Positions 1 through 6,786 of a stretch of DNA of 7,059 bases are shown in pieces. The notes below the pieces were generated by a model. The model searched no databases, was not told the DNA's origin, and saw only the letters and a program-made list of their open reading frames with translations. The stretch is from Elstera litoralis (GTDB lineage Bacteria > Pseudomonadota > Alphaproteobacteria > Elsterales > Elsteraceae): contig NZ_LAJY01000184.1 in assembly GCF_000963705.1 (NCBI RefSeq), forward strand, positions 1-7,059. Direction: 5' to 3'. A program made the position numbers and the translations under genes. Position 1 is the stretch's first letter. Every line of letters begins with the position of its first letter.

Positions 1-74
1 CGGCGCGCGCGGCGGCGGCGGCGCGCTTGGGCCAGGCCCCCCGGTTCGTTTTGGAGGAGAGAGGAGCGCCATGA
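1..74 (+). CDS. 3' end of an upstream gene (partial), possibly ribonuclease G/E
   Basis: Reading from base 3, the frame stays open to a TGA at 72-74, giving an Ala-rich tail that ends RLGQAPRFVLEERGAP. The TGA overlaps the yacG start codon as ATGA, which is typical of translationally coupled neighbours. In many alphaproteobacteria yacG follows a ribonuclease E/G-type gene, so that is the likely identity, but this is synteny only: the 23 visible residues carry no diagnostic motif. The other two forward frames are also open through this very short GC-rich stretch, so the frame choice rests on the ATGA junction. Confidence 0.5.
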   Translation, partial: ARAAAAARLGQAPRFVLEERGAP

Positions 75-292
75 CATCGTTCGAACCCGTTTCCGTCCGC
101 GTCGGTGGCGGCTGCCCGATCTGCCACAAGCCGAGCGAGCCGCGCGTTCGCCCTTTTTGTTCGGAGCGCTGCCAACAGCTCGATCTCGGGCGCTGGCTAA
201 CGGAATCCTACCGGGTTTCGGGGCCGCCGCTGGAAGAAGACGAGGCGGCAGAAGCCTTTAGCCAAACCACACCCCGCCCTGATGATGATTAA
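71..292 (+). CDS. yacG: YacG family zinc-binding DNA gyrase inhibitor
   Basis: This is a 73-residue protein of the YacG family, small cytoplasmic zinc proteins. The Escherichia coli member binds GyrB and inhibits DNA gyrase. The sequence shows the four-cysteine zinc site: CPIC at residues 15-18 and CSERC at 30-34, followed by the family's conserved QQLDLGRWLTESYRV segment (about 35-49) and an acidic tail ending in Asp residues. The length is normal for the family. The ATG at 71 is preceded by purine-rich ribosome-binding sequence (GGAGG at 53-57 and GAGGAG at 61-66) and overlaps the stop of the upstream gene by 4 bp, so the two are probably co-transcribed. tRNA-Phe follows 86 bp downstream, a neighbourhood common in alphaproteobacteria. 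Nothing about the gene is unusual. Confidence 0.95.
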   Translation: MTSFEPVSVRVGGGCPICHKPSEPRVRPFCSERCQQLDLGRWLTESYRVSGPPLEEDEAAEAFSQTTPRPDDD

Positions 293-378
293 ACCACCAT
301 GCGCGGCAGGAGTGCCGAGAGAAAACACCTAGACAGCCCCCCGGATCCTCGGCTATACCCCCCTTCGTTCCGACGGGC

Positions 379-454
379 GCCCAGATAGCTCAGTTGGTAG
401 AGCATGCGACTGAAAATCGCAGTGTCGCTGGTTCGATCCCGGCTCTGGGCACCA
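379..454 (+). tRNA. tRNA-Phe (anticodon GAA)
   Basis: This is a complete 76-nt tRNA with encoded CCA. The acceptor stem pairs GCCCAGA (379-385) with TCTGGGC (444-450), followed by discriminator A451 and CCA 452-454. The D arm reads TAGCTCAGTTGGTAGAGCA. The anticodon stem pairs TGCGA with TCGCA around the loop CTGAAAA, giving anticodon GAA. The T loop is GTTCGATCC. It sits between yacG and the peptide cluster. tRNA genes are common integration sites, but I saw no second copy of its 3' end elsewhere in the window. Confidence 0.98.
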
Positions 455-529
455 CTTCCCCTATAAGTTCTTGATACCGTAGTTCTCCTTGATTTTTGGG
501 CCACAAGGTCGAAAAATTGGGTCGAGAAA

Positions 530-812
530 ATGGTTGAGAAATTCCCGAAAGGGCGGGGTAGACCGCGCGGCAGCGGCACGCAAATTCAGTGGAAAAAACG
601 CACGGCGTTTTATCGATCTTTACGTCCAGGCAGACCTGCGTCCGCCTTTCGAAGGGCGCACCTCCGTTCGCCGATACTTCGCCGCCGCCGAACCCCAGGA
701 AGCCTATCGGCTCGCGGCGGAAGCGCGTCTTGAGCTCGAACGCCAAATTCGCTTCCTTGAAGACCCCGCACACGATCAACGCCGCCTGACCGCATTCGTA
801 TTCGTCATATGA
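530..812 (+). CDS. Doubtful small hypothetical ORF, possibly frame-disrupted
   Basis: I do not recognise this protein and am not sure it is a gene. The most protein-like stretch is in the frame ending at the TGA 810-812: it contains FIDLYVQADLRPPF and later an amphipathic, Ala/Glu/Arg-rich helix-like segment. That frame has no good start: its only nearby one is a TTG at 489 without a clear ribosome-binding site. The ATG at 530 begins another frame with a basic KGRGRPRGS stretch. The two frames would join into one protein of about 93 residues if one A were removed from the A6 run at 591-596. The same one-A correction repairs two certain genes in this window, which makes this reading plausible but not proven. 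Third-position GC in the 597-812 frame is higher than in the 530 frame downstream of the run. Confidence 0.3.
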
Positions 813-884
813 TTGATACTATCCGCTCGGCGATGCCCCTTAACCCAGGGGTGAGGGCAGGCCAGTAATTAGGAGGTCAAGCCC

Positions 885-908
885 GTGGATAATGGCCTCT
901 GGCTGTAG
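885..908 (+). other. Possible 7-codon leader ORF with strong Shine-Dalgarno
   Basis: An almost ideal ribosome-binding sequence, AGGAGGT (871-877), lies 7 bases before a GTG (885) that opens a tiny frame, MDNGLWL, ending at TAG 906-908. It lies upstream of two hairpins and the exporter gene, an arrangement that resembles a regulatory leader. An alternative ATG at 892 opens a 39-residue frame running to 1011, overlapping the exporter start, but it looks unlike a conserved peptide. Short ORFs of this size arise by chance, so this is only a candidate. Confidence 0.2.
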
Positions 909-924
909 GAGTGGCGTGCCCGGT

Positions 925-974
925 GACGGATCGATATACTTGATCCGTCGGAGGTGCCGACCGGCTGGGTCGGC
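925..974 (+). promoter_or_regulatory. Two tandem hairpins in the leader of the exporter gene
   Basis: The first hairpin is a perfect 8-bp inverted repeat, GACGGATC (925-932) and GATCCGTC (942-949), around a 9-nt loop. Six bases later a second has a 7-bp stem, GCCGACC (956-962) and GGTCGGC (968-974), around a 5-nt loop. No T-run follows either, so neither is a classic intrinsic terminator. They end 17 bases before the exporter ATG at 992. They could form RNA structure in the 5' leader or, for the first one, be an operator palindrome. Confidence 0.4.
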
Positions 975-991
975 GCTATTTAGGGCGAGCG

Positions 992-2735
992 ATGGGCTTT
1001 TTTGCGCGTAAATCCCTAAAACCGCTTCAAACCATCGCACGGCAGACGGGTTTCCTCTGGCGCGATATTGTTGCGAGCAGCGGGCCGCGCTTTTGGCGGG
1101 TGGCGGTTCTGGCGTCGATAGCCGCGCTGGTGCAGGGTGGCGGGCTGCTGCTACTGCACCCGATTTTACAAATCCTCGGCCTTGCCGGATCGGCCCCGCC
1201 GCGTTTTTCCCGTTTGGGGGCAATCGGGCAGGCTTTGGGGCTCGGCGGCGCGCTGGCCTTCTATGTGGTGTTGATTACGGCGGCGGGGGCGCTGGTTTAT
1301 GCACAGAGCTTAGCCGCGCTGCATCTGGTCATCGCCTATGGCGACACGTTGAGGAACCGGCTCTATCAGGCGATTATCACCGTCGATTGGGCGGTTGCCG
1401 CCACGCTGCGCCCGGCCAATCTGGCGCAGAGCCTAACGCGGGAAGTGTCGCAATGCGGCTGGGCCGTGGAACAGGCGGTTCGGCTATTCGCCACCGTGCT
1501 GCAAGTGCCGGTTTTGCTGGGCGTAGCGCTGACGCTCTCGCCGCTGTTCACGGGCATTGCCTGCGGGTTGGCGGTGGCAGTGGCGCTTCTCTTATTGCCG
1601 CTCAATCGGCGCAGCTACGCCCTTGCGGCGCGTCTCGCCGGGGCGAACCGGGCGCTGCATGCGGAAGTTGCTGATGAATTGGCGGGCTTGCGCATTCTAA
1701 AAAGTGCTGCGGGCGGAAACCGTGCGCAGCGCCGCTTTTTTCCAGCAGGTTGCGTCCTTGCGGTCCCGGCAGGTCGATCAAGCGCGCGCGTTGGGCTTGG
1801 CGGGGCGCGCCCAGACGAGCCTTGCGGCGGCGGTCGTGGCGGCGGCGGTTTGGTTCGGGATTGAAACCCTCGCCCTGTCGCTCGCCGATGTGCTGACGCT
1901 GGTGCTGATCTTCGCCCGGATTCTGATGCTGGTGCAGCGCGTGCAAGATCAGGGCCGTCAAGTCATCCGCATTTTGCCGATCTACGAGACTATCCGGCGC
2001 CAGATCGAAACCTATCGCGCCGCCGCCGAGCCAGAGGCGACGGAAGCGCCGATTTTTCGCCAGGAAATCCGATTGGAGGGCGTGGGTTATCGCTATGCCG
2101 AGGCCGGGCCGTGGGCGGTGCGCGGCCTTGATGCCGCCATTCCCGTGGGTTCGATCACGGCGCTGGTCGGCCCGTCGGGTGCGGGGAAATCGACTTTGGC
2201 GGACCTGCTGATGGGGCTGACCGAGGCGCGCGAGGGGCGCATTCTGATCGATGGCGTCCCGCTCACCCAAGGCGCGCGGGTGGCGTGGCGGCGGCGGGTG
2301 GCCTATGTGCCGCAGGACCCGTTTCTGTTCCACGATAGTTTGCGGGCCAATCTGCTGCTGGCAAAACCGGACGCGCGGGAAGAAGACCTGTGGCGCGCGC
2401 TGGACCGGGCGGCGGCGGGTTTCGTTCGGCACTTGCCCGAGGGGTTGGAAACGCGGGTAGGCGAGCGCGGAACGCGGCTCTCGGGCGGCGAGCGCCAGCG
2501 TATCGCCCTAGCGCGCGCCTTGCTGCAAGAACCCGATCTGCTGGTAATGGACGAGGCGACCAGCGCGCTCGACGATGCGACCGAGCAGCAAATTCTAAAC
2601 GCGCTGGCCAGCGCGCGCGGGCAGGTGACGATGCTGGTGATTGCGCACCGGTCGGCCTCGATTGCGCTGGCGGATCGTCAGATCAGTCTTGCGCCGCCCG
2701 GCGCTCTATCATCTTCTGGGCCTCAAGATAGCTGA
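992..2735 (+). CDS. ABC exporter (lasso D-type), split by a frame break at an A5 run
   Basis: This is an exporter-type ABC half-transporter with fused membrane and ATPase domains, inferred to secrete the cluster's peptide. As given, the gene lies in two frames: 992-1864 carries the membrane domain, and the frame open from 1701 to 2735 carries the rest. Removing one A from the A5 run at 1699-1703 joins them into GLRILKVLRAETVRSAAFF and yields about 580 residues, the normal length. The N-terminal half has several hydrophobic membrane segments. The ATPase domain has Walker A GPSGAGKST (about 393-401 in the joined protein), the Q-loop in VPQDPFLFHDS, signature LSGGERQR (about 496-503), Walker B LLVMDEA (about 516-522) and the H-loop histidine in IAHR (about 552). 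AGGGCGAG precedes the ATG. The 3' end overlaps the convergent PqqD-like gene by 53 bp. The break is probably a sequencing indel. Confidence 0.92.
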
Positions 2736-2970
2736 GGAACTCCAGCGTATCGGCTTCCACGGTTTCCAGCGGCGTTTGGTAGGTGCTGGCGAGGTCGGCA
2801 CAGAGATCGCGCACGCATACGGGTTCTTTCAGCCGCTCCCAAATTGCGCGGCTCGTGGCGGTGAGCGCGTAATAGTGACCATTTTCGACACTCATCAGCA
2901 CGGTTTCGTCGCCGACATTCGCATCGAGAATAGCGTCGTTCCGAACAACAATTGTTTCTAACGCGACCAT
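2683..2970 (-). CDS. PqqD-like RiPP recognition protein (lasso B1-type)
   Basis: This is a 95-residue PqqD-superfamily protein, the RiPP recognition element fold that binds precursor leader peptides and presents them to processing enzymes. The sequence shows the usual pattern: a beta-rich N-terminal half (ETVLMSVENGHYYALTATS, about residues 22-40), the SRAIWERL helix, then a winged-helix-like part (VRDLCADLASTY) and a C-terminal helix ending in a charged tail (EFLSYLEAQKMIERRAAQD). I chose the ATG at 2970, which has AAGAAGG about 7 bases upstream. A TTG at 3003 would add 11 basic residues without better support. The gene is convergent with the exporter and divergent from the kinase. In lasso clusters where B is split, this is B1, and its partner B2 protease is not seen in the window. 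Confidence 0.87.
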   Translation of the reverse strand: MVALETIVVRNDAILDANVGDETVLMSVENGHYYALTATSRAIWERLKEPVCVRDLCADLASTYQTPLETVEADTLEFLSYLEAQKMIERRAAQD

Positions 2971-3025
2971 GTTTTTCGCCTTCTTTCCGCTGTCTCGTCT
3001 CAACTATATAGGGGTAGATGGGGGC

Positions 3026-3072
3026 GGGAGAGTGTATAAACTGCGCTGATCTCGATATTTATACCACTCCCC
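3026..3072. promoter_or_regulatory. Imperfect inverted repeat in the divergent kinase/PqqD-like promoter region
   Basis: The 131-bp region between the starts of the PqqD-like gene (2970, -) and the kinase (3102, +) contains an imperfect inverted repeat. GGGAGAGTGTATAAA (3026-3040) is matched, apart from two bulged bases, by the complement of TTTATACCACTCCCC (3058-3072), with 17 bases between. It is the most AT-rich spot nearby and includes TATAAA, a plausible -10 element. A shared operator or divergent promoter is likely, but I see no convincing -35 box. The kinase start has only a distant purine-rich GGAGGCGG (3075-3082), 19 bases before its ATG. Confidence 0.4.
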
Positions 3073-3101
3073 CTGGGGAGGCGGAAAGCTGACCGGACCT
3101 T

Positions 3102-4016
3102 ATGAGCGATTACCATCTTTTTGGCTGGCGGGTGCAAAGCGCTTTGCCGCTCCCGGACCTTCTATCGTGGCAGGGCGATGCGCGCGCGCCGGATATTGTC
3201 ATTGAGATCGGCCCGGTCCCGCCGGTGGACCCGGACCTGCCGTCGTTTAGCCCCGCCGTTCAAATCGGCCCGACCGGCGTTCGGGTTGCGATTCCGGCAG
3301 TGGCGGCCTATTGGGTGGAAGCGGGGCGGCGCGTCGTCATCGAGCCGGTTTTGCCGGATGATGCGCCCGATATTCGCGTGTTTCTGCTGGGAACGGTGCT
3401 GGCGATCCTCTGCTTCCAGCGCGGCTTGCTGCCGCTGCACGCCAGTGCCGTCGATATTGGTGGGCGGGCTCTGCTGCTGTCGGGGGTGTCGGGTGCCGGG
3501 AAATCCACCCTGGCCGCCGCGTTTTCCGCGCGGGGCTACCGGCTTTTGAGCGATGATCTCTGCGCCCTTGAGGGGCGGGAGGGGCAGCCCTTGAGGGTTC
3601 TTCCCGCCTTTCCGCGCGTCAAGCTTTGGCGCGATTCGGCAAGCCAACTCCAAGTTCCCGTCGATGGTTTGGAGCGCAGCCGGGGGGAATTGGAGAAATA
3701 TCACGTTCCGCTGGCGGAGGCGTTGTTCCAACCGAAAGCCCTGCCCCCAGCGCACATCGTTTTGCTGCGGACGGAGCGCGTGCCGGCGGAGCACCCGCCG
3801 CGCCGTCTTATTGGGGTGGAGGCGCTGCGGCGATACGATCTGGTTCACCGCTGGCGGTTAGGCGCGGCGCTCGGGTGCCAGGCATTGATCTTCAAAGCGA
3901 TGGTGCGGTTGATCGAGGCGGTTCCGGTGATAGAAGTTGCCCGCAGCGATGATCTGGCCGATCTACCTGCGCTGGTCGATAGCGTGCTGGCGCTGGTGGC
4001 GGTGCAGCCCGAATGA
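3102..4016 (+). CDS. HPr-kinase-like protein, probable lasso peptide kinase
   Basis: This 304-residue protein resembles the HPr kinase/phosphorylase C-terminal domain found in RiPP clusters. Characterised relatives in lasso clusters (the paeninodin kinase PadeK) phosphorylate the C-terminal serine of the precursor. The N-terminal ~110 residues are beta-rich and of unclear role. Then come PLHASAV (111-117), the P-loop GVSGAGKST (128-136), the acidic pair in LLSDDL (148-153) and the conserved EKYHVPL region (198-204). It lacks the HPr/CcpA-type context of true HprK. The start is fixed by an in-frame TGA at 3090-3092, which leaves only the ATG at 3102. The stop overlaps the sulfotransferase start as ATGA, so the two are probably made together. 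The putative precursor in this window ends in Ser, matching the known substrate type. Confidence 0.88.
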   Translation: MSDYHLFGWRVQSALPLPDLLSWQGDARAPDIVIEIGPVPPVDPDLPSFSPAVQIGPTGVRVAIPAVAAYWVEAGRRVVIEPVLPDDAPDIRVFLLGTVLAILCFQRGLLPLHASAVDIGGRALLLSGVSGAGKSTLAAAFSARGYRLLSDDLCALEGREGQPLRVLPAFPRVKLWRDSASQLQVPVDGLERSRGELEKYHVPLAEALFQPKALPPAHIVLLRTERVPAEHPPRRLIGVEALRRYDLVHRWRLGAALGCQALIFKAMVRLIEAVPVIEVARSDDLADLPALVDSVLALVAVQPE

Positions 4017-4831
4017 GCGGGATTTATTGGCTCGCTTCCTACCCGAAATCGGGCAATACATGGCTGCGCCTGTTGCTGCATTCTTATGTGGCGGGCGGGG
4101 CAGCGGTCGATATTAACGGGGCGGCGCCGGATGGCTGGAACGTCAACGGGCGCACGCAGTTCGACGAAGCGGTTGGCCTTGCAGCATCGGATTTGACCGA
4201 TGCCGAAATTTTGGCGTGGTGGCCCGCAGCGTTACAGAAATGGGTGCAGGCCCGCGCCGAGCCCGCCTATCTGAAAACCCATGGGATGGCCGCCCCGTGG
4301 GATTTTACGCGAGGGGCGGTCTATCTGGTGCGCGACCCGCGTGATGTGGCCCTCTCGCTCGCCCGGCACACCGATCGCAGTCTCGATACGGCGATTGAGA
4401 TCATGGGAACGCGGGATAAGCTTATGAACCGGTCGCGCTATTGGCTGCAGCGGCGGTTGTTACAATCCTGGGGCAGTTGGAGCCAGAATGTCGAAAGTTG
4501 GCTGGCCCCAGCGCCCTTTCCCGTCCATATCGTCTCGTATGAGGCGATGCGCGCCGATCCCGCTGCTGCCTTATCGGGGCTCCTACCGGCCTTGGGGTTT
4601 CAGGTCGATCCTGGGGCGATAAAAGCTGCCGTCGCCGCGACGGCGCTGGAGACATTACAGGCCCAGGAAGCCGCCAAAGGCTTTGTCGAAGCGGAGGGAC
4701 CGAATAGGTTTTTCGGCGAGGGGCGGGTTCAAGGATGGCGCGACCGGCTCACGCCCGCGCAAATCGCCCGAATCGAGACCGATCACGGACCAGTCATGCG
4801 ACGCTTAGGGTATCTCGACGCTCATCATTGA
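4013..4831 (+). CDS. PAPS-dependent sulfotransferase
   Basis: This 272-residue cytosolic sulfotransferase-type enzyme transfers sulfate from PAPS to a hydroxyl acceptor. The 5'-phosphosulfate loop YPKSGNTW is at 10-17, just after the first strand IYWLAS. KTHG at 88-91 supplies the probable catalytic histidine. The 3'-phosphate site is RDPRDVALS (107-115), with Arg107 and Ser115. A C-terminal GRVQGWRDRL (237-246) matches the GxxGxW-type PAPS-binding segment, so the enzyme looks intact and active. It overlaps the kinase by 4 bp and so is tied to the peptide cluster rather than to sulfolipid or polysaccharide genes. Its acceptor is inferred to be a Ser or Thr of the peptide, since the putative precursor has no Tyr. 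A small-molecule acceptor remains possible. Its 3' end overlaps the convergent cyclase by 7 bp. Confidence 0.93.
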   Translation: MSGIYWLASYPKSGNTWLRLLLHSYVAGGAAVDINGAAPDGWNVNGRTQFDEAVGLAASDLTDAEILAWWPAALQKWVQARAEPAYLKTHGMAAPWDFTRGAVYLVRDPRDVALSLARHTDRSLDTAIEIMGTRDKLMNRSRYWLQRRLLQSWGSWSQNVESWLAPAPFPVHIVSYEAMRADPAAALSGLLPALGFQVDPGAIKAAVAATALETLQAQEAAKGFVEAEGPNRFFGEGRVQGWRDRLTPAQIARIETDHGPVMRRLGYLDAHH

Positions 4832-6756
4832 TTACCGCCCTCGCTCCAGCGAATAAAGCGACCGGTTTGAATAGCCCGCGGTAGCAAGACCTCATAGGCA
4901 AAGCGCCGGGTTTGCGCGGCTTCGGCGTCCGCAGGCCACGTCTCGATCAACTGTTTCAGGCGGGGCAGGTCGAGCATTTCGGCGGCGAGCGGGATATTGG
5001 CTAAACGTTCGACTTCAGCTGCGAAACTCTCGCGTTGGGCGGAGAGACGGGTGAACCATTCCGGGTTTTGCTGACCAAAGCCCCGCTCGGCGAGCAGGGG
5101 AGCGGGCAAGCGGTCGGCCAGCGCCCGGCGGGCAAGGCTACGCTGCACCCCGCCCAAGAGGTATTGCTCGCGCGGGATGGCAAGACAAAATTCCATAAGA
5201 TCGGGATCGGATAAAGGGTCGCGGAGTTCAAAACCGTAATAGGCCCTGAGGGTGCGAAGGGTTTCGAGGGTGCGCGTGCGTTGGGCTTGCATATGATGCG
5301 CGATGAGCTTTCGGCTGTCGGTGGTATAGAGCGACAGCCCATCGTCGCCCTGGGCCGCGAGAGCTGCGCTCAGGCCGACCGTTACAGCGAACTCCGAGCG
5401 GATCGCGGCATATTTCGTGGAGGGCTCTTCACCGGGATGCCGCCAACGCCATAGGGTCGCGCGCAGTTTCGGCGGCAAAGCAGGAATTAAAACCTGGGCT
5501 TTAAGGGTGCCCCAAAGCGTCCCCTGGCGAAACCGAGCGGCCCCCGGAAGCACTTGAATAAGCTTATCCAGGCGGCCACTCCGGGCGAGATCGCCTAAGC
5601 CCCTTAAACCGGTGAAGCTAAGGGTTAAATTGCCGGATTGGCCCGTTAGCAGCACAGTATGCCCATTTTTTTTGAACGGCGCGATAGGCCGCGTCAAACC
5701 AGCCTAAGTGGTTGGCATTAAACTGATTACGCCCCCCGGCCACGAAAAAGGGGGTCGGGTCCAGTTCAATCGACGCGGGTTCGGTGGCATTGCAAAAATG
5801 CGGGCGGATATTGGAGTAACGGGCGGTGACGGCGTCGACATAAGGCCGCTCCCGGTCGTACCACCCCTTTCGCCCGGCGACCTCTTGCCCTGGGGGCGGT
5901 TCGACCGTGTAGGTCGAGAGGGGGGCCGGGGCGAGCAGACGCGCGGCGGTCGCCACCACCGCCGAACTATCGAGGCCACCCGAGAGCAGAAACCCTGGTG
6001 TTTGGGCGCTGCGCAAACTCCGCTGAACGGCTTGGTCCAGAAGATCGCGCGCCGCATCCGCATAGGCTTGCGGCGTTGGCAGGGTCACGCGGCGGCGGGT
6101 ATCGAGACGCCAGAAGGCCTGTTCCCGCACACCGCGCCCGTCGGCGGTGAGATAGGTTCCCGGCGGTACGAGGCGGATGTTCTTGTAGAGCGTGTCGGCT
6201 GGATCGGCGACCGTCACCGTGAATTGCAGGGCGAGTTGCAGCGGATCGAGCGTTTTGGGAACGCTGGGGAATTGGTGGAGCGCGCTCAGCGTCGTTGCGA
6301 ACCAAAACCCCTTGGGGCGCGCGTGCCAATAAACGATCCGCTGGGCCATTGGGGCCACGATGAGATACAGCCGTCGCTCCCGCGCGTCCCAGAGCGCAAG
6401 ACTATAATCGCCCTTCAATTTGTGCAGCGTCTCAAACCCATAGCGGTCGACCCACGCTGACGCGATTTGCGAGTCCGGGGCATGGGGGGGAAGGCCCAGG
6501 TCCTCACGGATCGGGGCGGGCTCAAAGAGATACCCGTCGAAAAGAATAACGCGCCCCGCCGGATCTTGGAGGGGTTGGCGTTCGGCACGATCTTCGGGGG
6601 TTACGATTCGTTGAGCGTGCGTCAGAACGGCAAGATCATCGCGCCAAACCCGAGGCTTCCGGGGCCCACGCCAAAGAAAGCTGCGCCCGCCCGCGCCCGA
6701 TCTTCTTGGGTTAGCGCTTCCGCCTCAAAAGCAATATAGCCGCGAAAGTCGCTCAT
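4825..6756 (-). CDS. Asparagine-synthetase-like lasso cyclase (C-type), split by two frame breaks
   Basis: This is an asparagine synthase homologue of the lasso macrolactam synthetase (McjC) type, expected to adenylate an Asp/Glu side chain so that the core's N-terminus can attack it. The ATG at 6756 opens MSDFRGYIAF. There is no Cys at position 2, so glutaminase activity is lacking, as in lasso cyclases. The frame shifts near 6648-6670 (one base seems missing), giving RVWRDDLAVLTHAQ and an otherwise normal class II amidotransferase-like domain. The ATP pyrophosphatase loop SGGLDSS is at about residues 259-265 (nt 5963-5983). A second break is at the T8 run 5666-5673: removing one base gives AVQKNGHTVLLTGQSGN and joins the halves. 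The C-terminal part has the usual DPLSDPDLMEFCLAIP region. The repaired length is about 643 residues, normal for the family. It lies 30 bp downstream of the precursor ORF. Confidence 0.9.
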
Positions 6757-6786
6757 ACGACGAGGGTCAATTTATGCGTCCCGACC

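Noticed and set aside
390..779. Minus-strand ORF ending GIEPATLRFSVACSTN, and a similar one at 289-579
   Set aside because: The tail is the antisense translation of tRNA-Phe, a well-known spurious protein signature in databases. The rest shows no domain-like character.
892..1011. 39-residue plus-strand ORF considered as a second precursor peptide
   Set aside because: It has no leader motif, runs through both hairpins, overlaps the exporter start, and its ribosome-binding site is badly spaced. The 6787-6960 ORF is a far better precursor.
1602..2432. Long minus-strand ORF of 276 residues opposite the exporter
   Set aside because: It is antisense to clear ABC transporter coding sequence, is rich in Arg, His, Gln and Pro, and has no family motif. 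It is a GC-rich shadow frame.
3162..3848. Minus-strand ORF of 228 residues opposite the kinase
   Set aside because: It is antisense to the P-loop kinase and is composed largely of Arg, Gln, Pro and Asn without motifs.
5708..6460. Plus-strand ORF of 250 residues opposite the cyclase
   Set aside because: It lies antisense to the SGGLDSS-containing cyclase domain and has the Gly/Arg-rich make-up of a shadow frame.
6467..6739. Plus-strand ORF of 90 residues at the cyclase N-terminus
   Set aside because: It is antisense to the cyclase's N-terminal domain and looks open only because of high GC content.
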